A stretch of DNA of 64,000 bases from JAEZJZ01 sp050949055 (GCA_050949055.1 JBMNFA010000007.1:62001-126000); one strand, 5' to 3'; shown: positions 24,754 through 33,428, counted from the stretch's first letter. The notes: generated by a model not told the origin, from the letters alone. A program made the numbers and translations.

Positions 24754-26718
24754 TCATCTTTGCAGATACTCTCGTACCCGCTCCAGCCGGTCGACTACCG
24801 GCACTCCCGCCGGCAGCGATTGTGCGACAAGCTCGCGCAGTTGCCCCTCTTCACCCAGGTCCAGCACGGCAATTACGCCGCGATCGCTGCTGGTACGAAT
24901 CAGGCGACCGTAACCTTGACGCAGTCTGATCAGCATGGCTGTCAAGTCCACGGCGCGCCATGGGTCAAGACCAGCTTGCTCCGCAGCCTCCCGCTTGCTG
25001 AGCAATAAGGGATCGGGTTCGGGGAACGGCAGGCTGAGGACGATTACCAGGGATAGAGCATCGCCTGGTATATCCACTCCCTCCCAGAAGGAGGTGCCGC
25101 TGAGCACTGAGTCAGTCTGTTCCTGAAATCGCCTCAGCAACCAACCCCGTTCAGCATCGCCTTCCCATAGCAACGGAAAGGGTAACGTTTTGCTCTGTGC
25201 GAACTGGCGCCACGCCTCCAAATCACTTGCGCTGCTGACCAGCACCAGGCCTTTACCCCCGTTTTGCAGCAGCAGCTGCAAGCACTGTTCTGCTCGTTGC
25301 TCCCAGCTGGACCGACGCTCGCTGGGCAGATAGGCGCACATCTGTTCTGCCAGTTGAAAGGAAGTTGTCACAAAGGACTCCTTGGCCTGCGGAAGGCCCA
25401 GCAGTTGTTTCATGCCCGCAAAAGAACCGGCCGCTTGCAGCGTGGCCGAGGTGAAAATCAGCGGTTGATGTTCCTTGAGCAACTCCTGCCCAATCAGCGT
25501 GCCAAAGCTGCTAGGTAGCACCCACAGGGTGTCGCTGTCTGGCTCCCACCAGACCACTTGCTCCCCGGCTGGTTGGCTCAGCAGCCTTAACGTTGCCTCT
25601 GCCTGCTCCAGCCGTTCTGTGGCCACCAAGAGCTCTGTCTCAAGAGGAGTCCACAGGTGTTGTTCTGTCTCAATGGCCACCTGATCGGCTGCCTCCCGTA
25701 CAGAGTGTCGGCAGTGTTCGGCAGCGTTGATCAGGTCCTGATCCACGCGCACAAACCAACGCTGCATGACATCGCTGGGCAGCACTGTTCGCTGCAGTTC
25801 GGTGTAGAAACGGCGTGCGCTCACCAGCAACCGCTGCAGTGCCGCCAGCAGTTTGGATCGCAGTCGCTGGCGGTTAGCCCAGAGTGATTGATACAGACCC
25901 TCTATCAGTGGCTGACGGAAGCTATTCCCCAACTGCTCGATTGCGGGGCGCTCCAACAGATGCCCCTCGTCAAAGATGCAGGCTGATGATGCGGGAAGCA
26001 AAGGCGGCAAACCTTCCTGGTCCCGTTTGGCCTTGCTCCACAGATGCCGAAAAAACTGATCGTGGCTCGCCACCACGAAGTCCGTGGCAGCCCAAATGTG
26101 CAGCCGATTCCTGGCCACCTGGCAGTAGCCGCGATGCTGGCAGTGATCGCAAGCCAGGCTCTCGTCCCAGGCAACCGTCTGCCACAGCTCGTCGCTCACC
26201 TCAGGTATTTCTGCTCGGTCCCCCAATGCGGTGCTAAGTTTCCATTCGTTCAGTCTCCGCAACTCTGGGGTATCCATCTCCAGCCAAGGTTCCCGTTCAG
26301 CTTTTCGCTGACAGAGGTAGTTGCGGGGATCCTTGGCCACGCGGACATCGATGTTCAGTCCCAGCAAGCGAGAGAGCTGATCGACGTCTCCGCGCTTTCC
26401 CGCCAATTGCTCTTGTAGCAGGGAAGAGGCGCTGGAGAGGATTACCGGTTTGCTGCTGAAACGGGCATAGCAGATGGCAGGCAGCAAATAAGCGAAAGTC
26501 TTGCCTGTTCCGGATCCGGCTTCCGCCAGTAGGACATCCTGATGGCAGAGGGCTTCGGCGATGCGAAATGAAGTGTAGATCTGTTCTTCGCGCACCTCGT
26601 ATCCCCGCGACGGTAGCACCTCATAGAACTGCTCGCCCAGCCAATCCATCAGCTTCTTGCGGAAATCATCACTGGTGGTGTAACGAAAGGGCACCTCTAG
26701 CCAACGCAGTTGACTCAC
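24754..26718 (-). CDS. DinG/XPD-like ATP-dependent DNA helicase
   Basis: The 654-aa superfamily 2 helicase has Walker A EAGSGTGKTFAYLLP and a DEAH-type box FDEGH. Between them are four cysteines (NYLC, CDHC, GYC) placed as in the Fe-S cluster of DinG/XPD helicases. Later motifs are TSATL, GTSFWEGVDIPGD and RLRQGYGRLIRT. These 5'-3' helicases unwind forks, D-loops or R-loops in repair. I start at GTG 26718 because GAGGAGG lies 7 nt upstream; ATG 26736 is in frame but overlaps that site. It follows the histidine phosphatase gene on the same strand after 200 bp that include its terminator. Confidence 0.9.
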   Translation of the reverse strand: MSQLRWLEVPFRYTTSDDFRKKLMDWLGEQFYEVLPSRGYEVREEQIYTSFRIAEALCHQDVLLAEAGSGTGKTFAYLLPAICYARFSSKPVILSSASSLLQEQLAGKRGDVDQLSRLLGLNIDVRVAKDPRNYLCQRKAEREPWLEMDTPELRRLNEWKLSTALGDRAEIPEVSDELWQTVAWDESLACDHCQHRGYCQVARNRLHIWAATDFVVASHDQFFRHLWSKAKRDQEGLPPLLPASSACIFDEGHLLERPAIEQLGNSFRQPLIEGLYQSLWANRQRLRSKLLAALQRLLVSARRFYTELQRTVLPSDVMQRWFVRVDQDLINAAEHCRHSVREAADQVAIETEQHLWTPLETELLVATERLEQAEATLRLLSQPAGEQVVWWEPDSDTLWVLPSSFGTLIGQELLKEHQPLIFTSATLQAAGSFAGMKQLLGLPQAKESFVTTSFQLAEQMCAYLPSERRSSWEQRAEQCLQLLLQNGGKGLVLVSSASDLEAWRQFAQSKTLPFPLLWEGDAERGWLLRRFQEQTDSVLSGTSFWEGVDIPGDALSLVIVLSLPFPEPDPLLLSKREAAEQAGLDPWRAVDLTAMLIRLRQGYGRLIRTSSDRGVIAVLDLGEEGQLRELVAQSLPAGVPVVDRLERVREYLQR

Positions 26719-26739
26719 CAAAAAACCTCCTCGCATCCC

Positions 26740-26768
26740 TTGACGCCGGGTATTGCAGGTGCTATAAT
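26740..26768 (+). promoter_or_regulatory. Consensus-like promoter facing right in the dinG-phosphatase gap
   Basis: TTGACG (26740-26745), a 17-bp spacer and TATAAT (26763-26768) lie on the plus strand, opposite to both flanking genes. No plus-strand protein gene follows. A rho-independent terminator lies about 85 bp after the expected start. Confidence 0.75.
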
Positions 26769-26774
26769 TGTTAG

Positions 26775-26878
26775 TGTATAAGGGAAGGTGTTTCTATTCA
26801 CAAGAAGGCATCCCGAAACTTAATTATAGACCTAACACTGGTCACTGTCAATCGGTCCCGCAATGGGGTCGTTTTTGT
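26775..26878 (+). ncRNA. Candidate small RNA, about 100 nt
   Basis: It is bounded by the promoter ending at 26768 and a terminator: CGGTCCC (26853-26859), loop GCAAT, GGGGTCG (26865-26871), then TTTTT. Inner pairings include GACC/GGUC around UAACACU and GGGA/UCCC. No conserved RNA family is recognisable to me. The only open frame (63 aa, from 26768) starts in the -10 box and has no ribosome-binding site. The RNA would not overlap the coding part of dinG, but its promoter overlaps the dinG upstream region. Confidence 0.5.
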
Positions 26879-26895
26879 TATGGTTCCCCAAAACG

Positions 26896-26923
26896 AAACA
26901 GATGGGACTGCTCCCATCTGTTT
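26896..26923 (-). terminator. Terminator of the phosphatase gene (symmetrical)
   Basis: AAACAGATGGGA (26896-26907) and TCCCATCTGTTT (26912-26923) form a perfect 12-bp stem with a 4-nt loop. On the minus strand it is followed by TTTCGTTTTGG. It begins 13 nt after the stop of the histidine phosphatase gene. Confidence 0.8.
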
Positions 26924-26936
26924 GTGTTATATCCGT

Positions 26937-27491
26937 TTAGAACTCGTATGTGGCAATGACGCAATTGCCCAGGCTGTAGGCGTGCATCTCCTCATCTGTC
27001 AATTGGTTGAAGTAGCGGTGTATCTCTCGGGAGACATACCCGTGGGTGACCAGCAGCACCGTCTTCCCCGCGAAGTTAGCAATGATCCTCTCCATGCCCC
27101 TAATTACCCGTTCTCTTACTTCCCGCATCGTCTCTGCCCCGTCAGGCGCGAAGTCCAGCTGGCGCAGCGCGTCCTGCTGCCAGAACAGCGGATACTGCGC
27201 CCTAATCTCCTCTCGGGTGAGACCTTCGTAAACTCCCATGCACCGCTCGCGAAAATCATCCCAAATTAGCATCGTTTCTTTGGCCTGGGGCATCAGGAGC
27301 TCTGCCGTCTGCCTTGCCCGCCGCAACGGCGAGCAGATCACGACATCTATCTCATGCCGAGGCAGGTTCTCTGCAGCAGCCTCGGCTTGCGCGACGCCGG
27401 TGTCATTTAAAGGGACATCCTGGCTACCGCAATATCTGCCCAATGCGTTACTCTCTGTCTCGCCATGCCTGACTACCAACAATTTACCCAT
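26937..27491 (-). CDS. Histidine phosphatase family protein
   Basis: This 184-aa phosphoglycerate mutase-like protein has the catalytic LLVVRHGETESN (RHG) at the start, SPLRRARQTAE, and the second catalytic histidine in VLLVTHGYVSREI. The size and motifs fit small phosphatases such as CobC/alpha-ribazole phosphatase or GpmB-like enzymes. No cobalamin genes are nearby, so the substrate is unknown. Its ATG follows the regulator's stop directly (TGAATG), so the two are coupled. Confidence 0.88.
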   Translation of the reverse strand: MGKLLVVRHGETESNALGRYCGSQDVPLNDTGVAQAEAAAENLPRHEIDVVICSPLRRARQTAELLMPQAKETMLIWDDFRERCMGVYEGLTREEIRAQYPLFWQQDALRQLDFAPDGAETMREVRERVIRGMERIIANFAGKTVLLVTHGYVSREIHRYFNQLTDEEMHAYSLGNCVIATYEF

Positions 27492-28265
27492 TCAATTCCC
27501 CTCCGCAAAACCTACATTGGCTCTATTCTGGCACGCCAGCTGGCGCAGACTGCAATAGGGAATTGGGTTTCCCTTCTCGCAGTCCAGGCAGTCGACGCCC
27601 TCGAGTTCCTTCATGTACTTGTAGATGGTGTAGCGGGATACGTTTAGCTGCTTGGCTACGAAAGGAATGGACTTTTGATACTCAAAGGCACCTTCCCTTC
27701 TCAGCATCAGAATCAAATGCAGCCGATCTCGCTTTTTCATCTCGGAAGCTTTCACTCCAATCTTACTTAAGCAAGCTGCATAAATTTCCTCGATGCGGCC
27801 TCGCCTCGGGTCTACCGCAGGTGGAGGCGCGTCGGTAGGTGTGCCGATCATGTCCTTTAGGATTTCTTTGGCGGCAGCGATCGGGGTGTAATCATAGTTG
27901 ATGGTCAGGCTATAGTGATAACCCTTTCCCTGGGCGTGAATGGTGGTGCTTTTCATTCCTTTACCTGCGCGTTTGATTAGCAGGTGCTTTGGTCCCTGGG
28001 AGAGCTTGGTGTCTGCGCTATCTGCGGTTCTGTCAGCTTCATTGTGGGTGATCGCTGGTAACGGCCCGACTTCCGAGCTACTGGTGCTGCCGCTATAAAC
28101 GGCCACTACAGGATGATTATCTGAGCCTAGATCTTGAACAACTGTTTGACAATTTCGCCCGAACGTGCAGGCTATGCTGGCGGCAATCTCGGTCAATAGT
28201 TGTTTTATCCTTTCCTTTTCCACATAGACACCCAATTCATTAGTTTTTTGAAGTTTCACAACCAT
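27492..28265 (-). CDS. YheO/DauR-like transcriptional regulator (PAS-like plus HTH)
   Basis: The 257-aa protein has an N-terminal YheO-like PAS domain (FGRNCQTVVQDLGSDNHPVVAV; later GYHYSLTINYDYTPI). A C-terminal helix-turn-helix (KSIPFVAKQLNVSRYTIYKYM) follows, the layout of YheO/DauR regulators of amino acid catabolism. The C-terminal tail has unusual extra cysteines (VDCLDCEKGNPIPYCSLRQLAC), possibly metal-binding. The start is uncertain because no strong ribosome-binding site precedes ATG 28265. It diverges from the aldo/keto reductase gene. Confidence 0.85.
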   Translation of the reverse strand: MVVKLQKTNELGVYVEKERIKQLLTEIAASIACTFGRNCQTVVQDLGSDNHPVVAVYSGSTSSSEVGPLPAITHNEADRTADSADTKLSQGPKHLLIKRAGKGMKSTTIHAQGKGYHYSLTINYDYTPIAAAKEILKDMIGTPTDAPPPAVDPRRGRIEEIYAACLSKIGVKASEMKKRDRLHLILMLRREGAFEYQKSIPFVAKQLNVSRYTIYKYMKELEGVDCLDCEKGNPIPYCSLRQLACQNRANVGFAEGN

Positions 28266-28481
28266 CTTTACAGGGCAATTATAACATTTATTCTGTCTTT
28301 GGGAAGATTGTTTGTCTGATTCAATGTCTTCTGGGCCAGCGTGTTCTGGGAAGACTGCCTACCGTTTACTCGGTTTGCGCCAAGGGATTCGTATCTGCCT
28401 GCGTTTCCACAGGCGAAAGGAATTGCATTGCATGCCGGCGAATTATAACTGTTATGCTTTACTTGTAAAGGAGGATGCTAC

Positions 28482-29630
28482 ATGCAGTACAGGAGTTTTG
28501 GCCGGGACCAGGAGACCAAGGTTTCTGCCCTCGGTTTCGGTGCCATGCGCCTTCCGATTGTTGACGGTGATTCCAGCAAAATCAATGAACCGGAAGCGAT
28601 CAAGATGATTCGCTACGCCATCGACCATGGTGTCAACTATGTAGACACCGCCTACAATTACCACGGCGGCAACAGCGAGTATCTGGTAGCCATTGCTTTG
28701 CAGGGTGGGTACCGGGAGAAGGTATACTTGGCCACCAAGTGTCCCACCTGGTTGGTGGAACAGCCTGAGGACTTTGACCGCCTGCTGAACGAGCAACTGC
28801 AGAAATTGAACACCGATCACATCGACATGTACCTCTTGCACTCGTTGGACCCTAGCCGCTGGGAGAATTGCGTCAAGAATGATGTCTTTAACTTCGTTGC
28901 TCGCGCCAAGGCAGACGGAAGAATCAAGCGTATCGGCTTCTCCTTCCATTCCGAGTTACCGCTGTTCAAGCAGATTGTGGATGCGCATCAGTGGGATTTC
29001 TGTCAGATTCAGTTCAACTACATGGACGAGAATTATCAGGCGGGTCTAGAGGGTTTACGCTATGCCGCTAACAAGGGCCTGGCCGTGGTGATCATGGAGC
29101 CTTTGCGCGGCGGCAGGCTGACCAACAATGTGCCCAGTGAAGTGCAGGCCATCTGGGACCAGGCGCCGATCAAACGTAGCGCCGCCGAGTGGGCGCTGCG
29201 CTGGGTGTGGAATTTCCCAGAGGTATCTCTATTGCTAAGCGGCATGAGCAATATGCAGCATGTGGAGGAAAACGTGCGCATAGCTGGCCAGGCCCAGGCC
29301 AATTCACTGACTGACGAGGAGTTGGCGCTGGTAAGTCGGGCCAAGGAGTTTTATCTTGGTCGGACCAAGGTGCACTGCACCGGTTGCGAGTATTGTCTGC
29401 CCTGCCCAGCCGGAGTGGCAATTCCTTCTCTGTTCACCATGTATAACGAGGCGTCTATCTATAACTTGCCCCGCGAGCGCGTGTTGCAGAGTTATGCCAG
29501 GATGGCCGAGGGCAATAAGCATGCCGCCCTTTGTTTGGAGTGCGGCCAGTGTGAAGACGCCTGTCCGCAGAATCTGCCCATCCGCAGGCACTTGAAAGCA
29601 GTGCATCAGGAGTACGGGCAGGAGAAGTAG
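28482..29630 (+). CDS. Aldo/keto reductase with C-terminal 4Fe-4S domain
   Basis: The 382-aa protein has an AKR barrel with the catalytic set: Asp and Tyr in YVDTAYNYHGG, Lys in LATKCP and His in MYLLHSL. The last 90 residues carry two ferredoxin-type clusters, CTGCEYCLPCPAG and CLECGQCEDACPQ. This fusion class is common in strict anaerobes and may use ferredoxin as electron partner. AAAGGAGG is 7 nt before the ATG. It is monocistronic and divergent from the YheO-type regulator. Confidence 0.93.
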   Translation: MQYRSFGRDQETKVSALGFGAMRLPIVDGDSSKINEPEAIKMIRYAIDHGVNYVDTAYNYHGGNSEYLVAIALQGGYREKVYLATKCPTWLVEQPEDFDRLLNEQLQKLNTDHIDMYLLHSLDPSRWENCVKNDVFNFVARAKADGRIKRIGFSFHSELPLFKQIVDAHQWDFCQIQFNYMDENYQAGLEGLRYAANKGLAVVIMEPLRGGRLTNNVPSEVQAIWDQAPIKRSAAEWALRWVWNFPEVSLLLSGMSNMQHVEENVRIAGQAQANSLTDEELALVSRAKEFYLGRTKVHCTGCEYCLPCPAGVAIPSLFTMYNEASIYNLPRERVLQSYARMAEGNKHAALCLECGQCEDACPQNLPIRRHLKAVHQEYGQEK

Positions 29631-29790
29631 CGCAAGCTTAGCCCCATCAGAAGAGGCGCACCAGCACATATAGAGGAAGGCTTGAATGATTCTCGGCCTC
29701 TTAATTGCCTGGTCGCCTGCCCGACTTGACTGCCTCAGGATTTTCCGTGCCCTGGATGGTACAAACTAGTGACCGGAAGGAGTTGAGGGA

Positions 29791-30063
29791 ATGACCGACT
29801 ACATGAATGATCAGCAGTACCGCAAGGCTTGTCGTTATCGGGTGCAGGAGACGTTGGAAGGTTTAGCTGGGGCTTGGACGGTGCCCGACCAGCAGATAGA
29901 TAATCAACTAATTGACAATAGCATCCTCTGGTTGCAGCGCACCCTGGATGAGCTGCACTATTTCCGCGAGAAGATCGCCCATGCGTCAGACGGGGAGCCC
30001 AAGCCGGGTTTCATCGATGAGCGCATTCAGGATGCCCGCGGCGCAACGAAACGCGGTCTCTAG
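29791..30063 (+). CDS. Small protein of unknown function before arcA
   Basis: The 90-aa soluble, acidic protein (MTDYMNDQQYRKACRYRVQE...) has no family I recognise. AAGGAG is 8 nt upstream of the ATG. It ends 23 nt before the arginine deiminase start, so the two genes are probably an operon. Predicted mostly helical. The 160 bp before it show no other gene. Confidence 0.7.
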   Translation: MTDYMNDQQYRKACRYRVQETLEGLAGAWTVPDQQIDNQLIDNSILWLQRTLDELHYFREKIAHASDGEPKPGFIDERIQDARGATKRGL

Positions 30064-30086
30064 AAAAATTCTCGGGAGGTGAGCAG

Positions 30087-31295
30087 GTGGCGCAGCTCTC
30101 CATTACATCTGAAGTGGGAACTTTGAAGCGGGTGTTGGTGCATCGCCCCGGCCCGGAGTTGCAGAACCTAACGCCCCGTTACCTGAAAGAGATGCTGTTT
30201 GATGAAATACCCTGGTTGGACTTGGCTCAACAGGAACATGACGAGTTTGTGCAGGCATTACGCCAACACGGGGTAGAGGTTTATTACATCGAGGAACTGG
30301 TCAAGGAGATTCTGCAGCAACCTGGGGTCAGGCACAAGCTACTGCAGGCACATCTCCAGGCTTGTGACCTGCATTACTCGGCAGAACATGACGTGGTCAA
30401 ACAATACCTGGAACAGCTTTCCCCCGATGAGCTGGTGGCAAAGCTAATTGCCGGCGTGCACAAGAAAGAAATCCTCCCCTTAAAGACACGTCCATCGCTC
30501 AGCGACTTGATTGGACGGCAATTTCCGTTCATTCTTTCTCCACTGCCCAGCATGTATTTCACCCGGGACCACGGCACTATGATCGGCCCCTGCCTGATGC
30601 TCAGCCGGATGTACAACTTCTCCCGCCAGCGGGAAAACGTCTTCCTGCGCCTGCTGCAGGAGCACCATCCACTGTTCACGCGAACTGACCTCTGCTTCCT
30701 GGATCAGCTGCCGGTAGGACTGGAGGGCGGAGACGTACTGGTGCTGAGTGAGGATGTGTTGGCCATCGGCATGAGTGAACGCACTACCGCTTCCGCCATC
30801 GAGGCGGCAGCCGAGCGGTTGCTCAGACAAGGGCGAGTGAGAAGCATTCTAGTGATGGCCATTCCTGCCCGTCGGGCATATATGCACCTGGACACTGTCT
30901 TCACCGCCGTGGACCGGGATCAATTCCTGCTCTATCCCGGGATTGAACATGAACTGGCGGTATATTGTCTGGAGTTGGGTTCTATGGGGGACGTGGAGGC
31001 GCGGGCCTGTGGAGAGCTCTCGTCAGCCCTGGCTGAAGCTTTGCGCTTGCCGGCGGTCAACTTGATCCGCTCTGGCGGCGACGATCCGATCACCGCTGCT
31101 CGTGAACAGTGGAATGACAGCACCAACACCGTGGCGCTATCCCCTGGCAAGGTGATTACCTACGATCGCAATTTGGTCACCAACCGGATCCTACGCGAAA
31201 ACGGTATCGAGGTGGTGGAGGTGCGGGGGGCAGAACTGGTGCGTGGCCGAGGTGGCCCCCATTGTATGACCCTGCCTCTGCTGCGTGAGGACTGA
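30087..31295 (+). CDS. arcA: Arginine deiminase
   Basis: This 402-aa enzyme converts arginine to citrulline plus ammonia. Family motifs are VLVHRPGPELQNLTP, FTRDHGTMIG, HLDTVFTAVD and the C-terminal catalytic cysteine in GGPHCMTLPL. The start is GTG 30087 with GGAGGTGAGCAG upstream. arcB and arcC do not follow, so energy from the full deiminase pathway would need unlinked genes. Otherwise the enzyme serves ammonia release or citrulline supply. Confidence 0.96.
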   Translation: MAQLSITSEVGTLKRVLVHRPGPELQNLTPRYLKEMLFDEIPWLDLAQQEHDEFVQALRQHGVEVYYIEELVKEILQQPGVRHKLLQAHLQACDLHYSAEHDVVKQYLEQLSPDELVAKLIAGVHKKEILPLKTRPSLSDLIGRQFPFILSPLPSMYFTRDHGTMIGPCLMLSRMYNFSRQRENVFLRLLQEHHPLFTRTDLCFLDQLPVGLEGGDVLVLSEDVLAIGMSERTTASAIEAAAERLLRQGRVRSILVMAIPARRAYMHLDTVFTAVDRDQFLLYPGIEHELAVYCLELGSMGDVEARACGELSSALAEALRLPAVNLIRSGGDDPITAAREQWNDSTNTVALSPGKVITYDRNLVTNRILRENGIEVVEVRGAELVRGRGGPHCMTLPLLRED

Positions 31296-31305
31296 GGCGG
31301 ATAGT

Positions 31306-31313
31306 GCTATAAT
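31306..31313 (+). promoter_or_regulatory. Extended -10 promoter element
   Basis: TGCTATAAT (the TGn extended -10) lies just after the arcA stop and about 40 bp before the next ATG. No good -35 is visible, as is usual for extended -10 promoters. It would drive the unknown gene and nfo. Confidence 0.5.
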
Positions 31314-31349
31314 GGGCTGGACGTGATTCCACGAGAGGGGAGAGTCTGG

Positions 31350-31880
31350 ATGATCAAGTTGCGTACCAACCTGGAAGCTATCGAGGCCATGCTCTACTAT
31401 TGGGATGCCACCAAGGACAAAGAGAAGGTTAACGAACGTTTTCTGCACGACTTCGCCGCCCTTCCGGCTATGACCATGGCTTACGACCAGGAGTTTGATG
31501 CCGAGGCGGTGCGCAAAGTGCTCAGCGGAATTACCAATCGCGAGCCTCTGCGCCCAGCTAACAAGAAAGAAGGCCGCTTTTTCAACAACAACCTGTGGAT
31601 GCTGGAGGACCTTAGCCTGACGCAGTCAATGGCCCAGTCGATCAAGGTGCTGAACTTGGATCAGTTGGCAGCTGAGCTGTCAGAAGAATTTAAGGTTGAC
31701 CGCACCATCACCGTCTACTTCGCTCCCTTGCATCTGGACGAAGTCTATCTGCGTCCAGAGAAGGATGCGATCATTCTCAACTTCTTCCGGCTACAGCCTG
31801 ACTTCATGGGCGGCGTCAACTTCTGCAACCAGCCGCTCGCCGACTACCTGGCTGCACAGCTGCGGCAGTTGCTGCAATGA
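31350..31880 (+). CDS. Unknown protein coupled to nfo
   Basis: The 176-aa soluble protein starts MIKLRTNLEAIEAMLYYWD. It has no motif I can assign with confidence. GAGGGGAG lies 7 nt before ATG 31350; the frame is open upstream without a site. It overlaps nfo by ATGA, indicating translational coupling and perhaps a shared role in DNA repair (inference). Confidence 0.75.
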   Translation: MIKLRTNLEAIEAMLYYWDATKDKEKVNERFLHDFAALPAMTMAYDQEFDAEAVRKVLSGITNREPLRPANKKEGRFFNNNLWMLEDLSLTQSMAQSIKVLNLDQLAAELSEEFKVDRTITVYFAPLHLDEVYLRPEKDAIILNFFRLQPDFMGGVNFCNQPLADYLAAQLRQLLQ

Positions 31881-32731
31881 GCGGTCAAGTGCTACGCATC
31901 GGTGCCTTCTTATCCATTGCCAAGGGTGTGGACAAAGTGGTGCCGCAAGCGGTGGAGATTGGAGCCAACACCTTTCAATTCTTTACTCGCAACCCCCGGG
32001 GCGGTGCAGCCCGCGCCATAGGTGAAGCGGAGATTGCCTGTTGGCTCAAGCTGCGTCAAGCAGAGGATATTTTTCATGTCTGCGGCCACCTGCCCTACAC
32101 GGTGAATCCAGCCAGTGACAAGGACAAACTGATCGATTTCGCCACCATGGTGGTGCGAGACGATCTGCAACGCATGTCTGCGTTACAGATTGAGTATTTA
32201 GTCATGCATCCCGGCAGTGCGGGGGACCAGCGAGAAGTCGCTCTGGAACGAGTGATCCGAGTCTTGGACAAAGGGCTATCAGGGTATGATGGCGACGCTT
32301 GGTTGCTGTTGGAGACGATGGCTCTACAGGGTAACGAGATCGGCAGTCTGCATGATTTGGGCACCATTTGGAAGGGGTTGGGTAGGCCGCCGCAGGTGGG
32401 AGTCTGCCTGGACTCGTGCCACCTATTTGGTGCCGGCTATGATTTCAGAGTGCGCAGCGAAGTAGAGCGCCTGGTGGAAGACATCGACCGCCATGTCGGT
32501 TTGGATCGGGCGCGGGTCCTGCATCTCAACGACAGCAAAATGCCTGCCGGCAGTCACCGGGACCGCCATGCCAACATCGGTGAGGGTGAGATTGGCCGCC
32601 AGGGTTTTGAGAATTTGCTCAACCACCCCTGGATACGCACCTTGTCCTGGCATCTGGAGACTCCGGTGGACAGCTACCGTGACTATGCCCGAGACATCGC
32701 AACCGTAAAGGATATTGCAGGCGCGCAGTGA
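31877..32731 (+). CDS. nfo: Endonuclease IV (apurinic/apyrimidinic endonuclease)
   Basis: The 284-aa AP endonuclease TIM barrel keeps the zinc ligands: HPGS (about residue 110), LLLETMALQGNEIG, VCLDSCHLFGAGYD, LHLNDSK with DRHANIGEGEIG, and the final His-Leu-Glu (WHLETP). It incises at abasic sites and removes 3' blocking groups. It starts 4 nt inside the previous gene and is followed by a strong terminator. Confidence 0.96.
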   Translation: MSGQVLRIGAFLSIAKGVDKVVPQAVEIGANTFQFFTRNPRGGAARAIGEAEIACWLKLRQAEDIFHVCGHLPYTVNPASDKDKLIDFATMVVRDDLQRMSALQIEYLVMHPGSAGDQREVALERVIRVLDKGLSGYDGDAWLLLETMALQGNEIGSLHDLGTIWKGLGRPPQVGVCLDSCHLFGAGYDFRVRSEVERLVEDIDRHVGLDRARVLHLNDSKMPAGSHRDRHANIGEGEIGRQGFENLLNHPWIRTLSWHLETPVDSYRDYARDIATVKDIAGAQ

Positions 32732-32832
32732 GAATTGGTCCCTGGGCATATTGATTTTCTGCTGGGGCCGTGTCTTAGCTTCCTTCAAGCCCAGCGATGA
32801 ATCTGGCTTTCGCGGGCATTCAGGATGATAAG

Positions 32833-32879
32833 AGCAGGCGCAACAGCTGCCTTTTGGCGGCGACTGCGCCTGCTTTTCC
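32833..32879 (+). terminator. Rho-independent terminator after nfo
   Basis: AGCAGGCGCA (32833-32842) pairs with TGCGCCTGCT (32865-32874), followed by TTTCCT; an inner GCTGCC/GGCGGC pairing further stabilises it. It lies 4 bp before the end of the convergent peroxiredoxin gene and may serve both. Confidence 0.88.
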
Positions 32880-32882
32880 TGT

Positions 32883-33356
32883 CTAGCCGTCTTCCTTGGC
32901 CATTGCCTCCAGAATACGCAGGATTTCTTGCTCATTGCGCCGAAATGCCAGGTCATTGACCACCAGATGGCGAACAATGCCCCGCTTGTCAATAATAAAG
33001 GTGGCCCGTGCAGCGACGGACTGCTCTGGCAGCAATACACCGTAGGCTGCGCTCACCTGGCGTTTCATGTCGCTGAGCAACGGGAAGGTGACCTGCAGAT
33101 TCTCCGCAAATGCTTTATGGGATGGGACACTGTCTACACTGATGCCCAGCACCTGGGCACTCAACTTGCTCAGTTGCGGGAGGATTTCCTGGCAAGCTGG
33201 TAGCTCAGATGTTCAGACCGGGGTCCAATCCAAGGGATAGAATAAAAGGACCACGCTTTGCTGGCCACGAAAGCTGCTCAGCGTTACCGCTTGATCGTTT
33301 TGATCCCGCAGAGTGAAGTCCGGTGCCTGTTTGCCGACAAATACGCCTTCTAGCAC
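32883..33356 (-). CDS. prxU: Selenocysteine-containing peroxiredoxin (in-frame UGA at the peroxidatic residue)
   Basis: The minus strand encodes a peroxiredoxin of about 157 residues in one frame if the TGA at 33215-33213 is read as selenocysteine (residue 48). Before it come VGKQAPDFTLRDQND and VVLLFYPLDWTPV; after it TSELPACQEIL and QVLGISVDSVPSHKAFAENL. The UGA falls exactly where peroxiredoxins have the peroxidatic Cys (FYPLDWTPVC). The usual start is present: GTG 33356 with GGAGG 7 nt upstream. Cys55 could be a resolving residue. Gene callers would report only the part after the UGA (32883-33164). Selenoprotein peroxiredoxins (PrxU of Eubacterium acidaminophilum) are known. A weak hairpin follows the UGA, but I could not identify a convincing SECIS. 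The yedE operon at 11.6-14.4 kb supports selenium use. Confidence 0.85.
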
Positions 33357-33428
33357 AAACTCACCTCCTATCGATCCGTTCTAGTATCCCCAGCTACCGT
33401 TTAGTCATTATCTGAAGGAGTGACCGCT

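Noticed and set aside
32883..33164. Short peroxiredoxin C-terminal frame as an independent gene
   Set aside because: It would start at a TTG without a ribosome-binding site in the middle of a thioredoxin fold and lack the peroxidatic residue. Reading UGA as Sec restores a complete protein.
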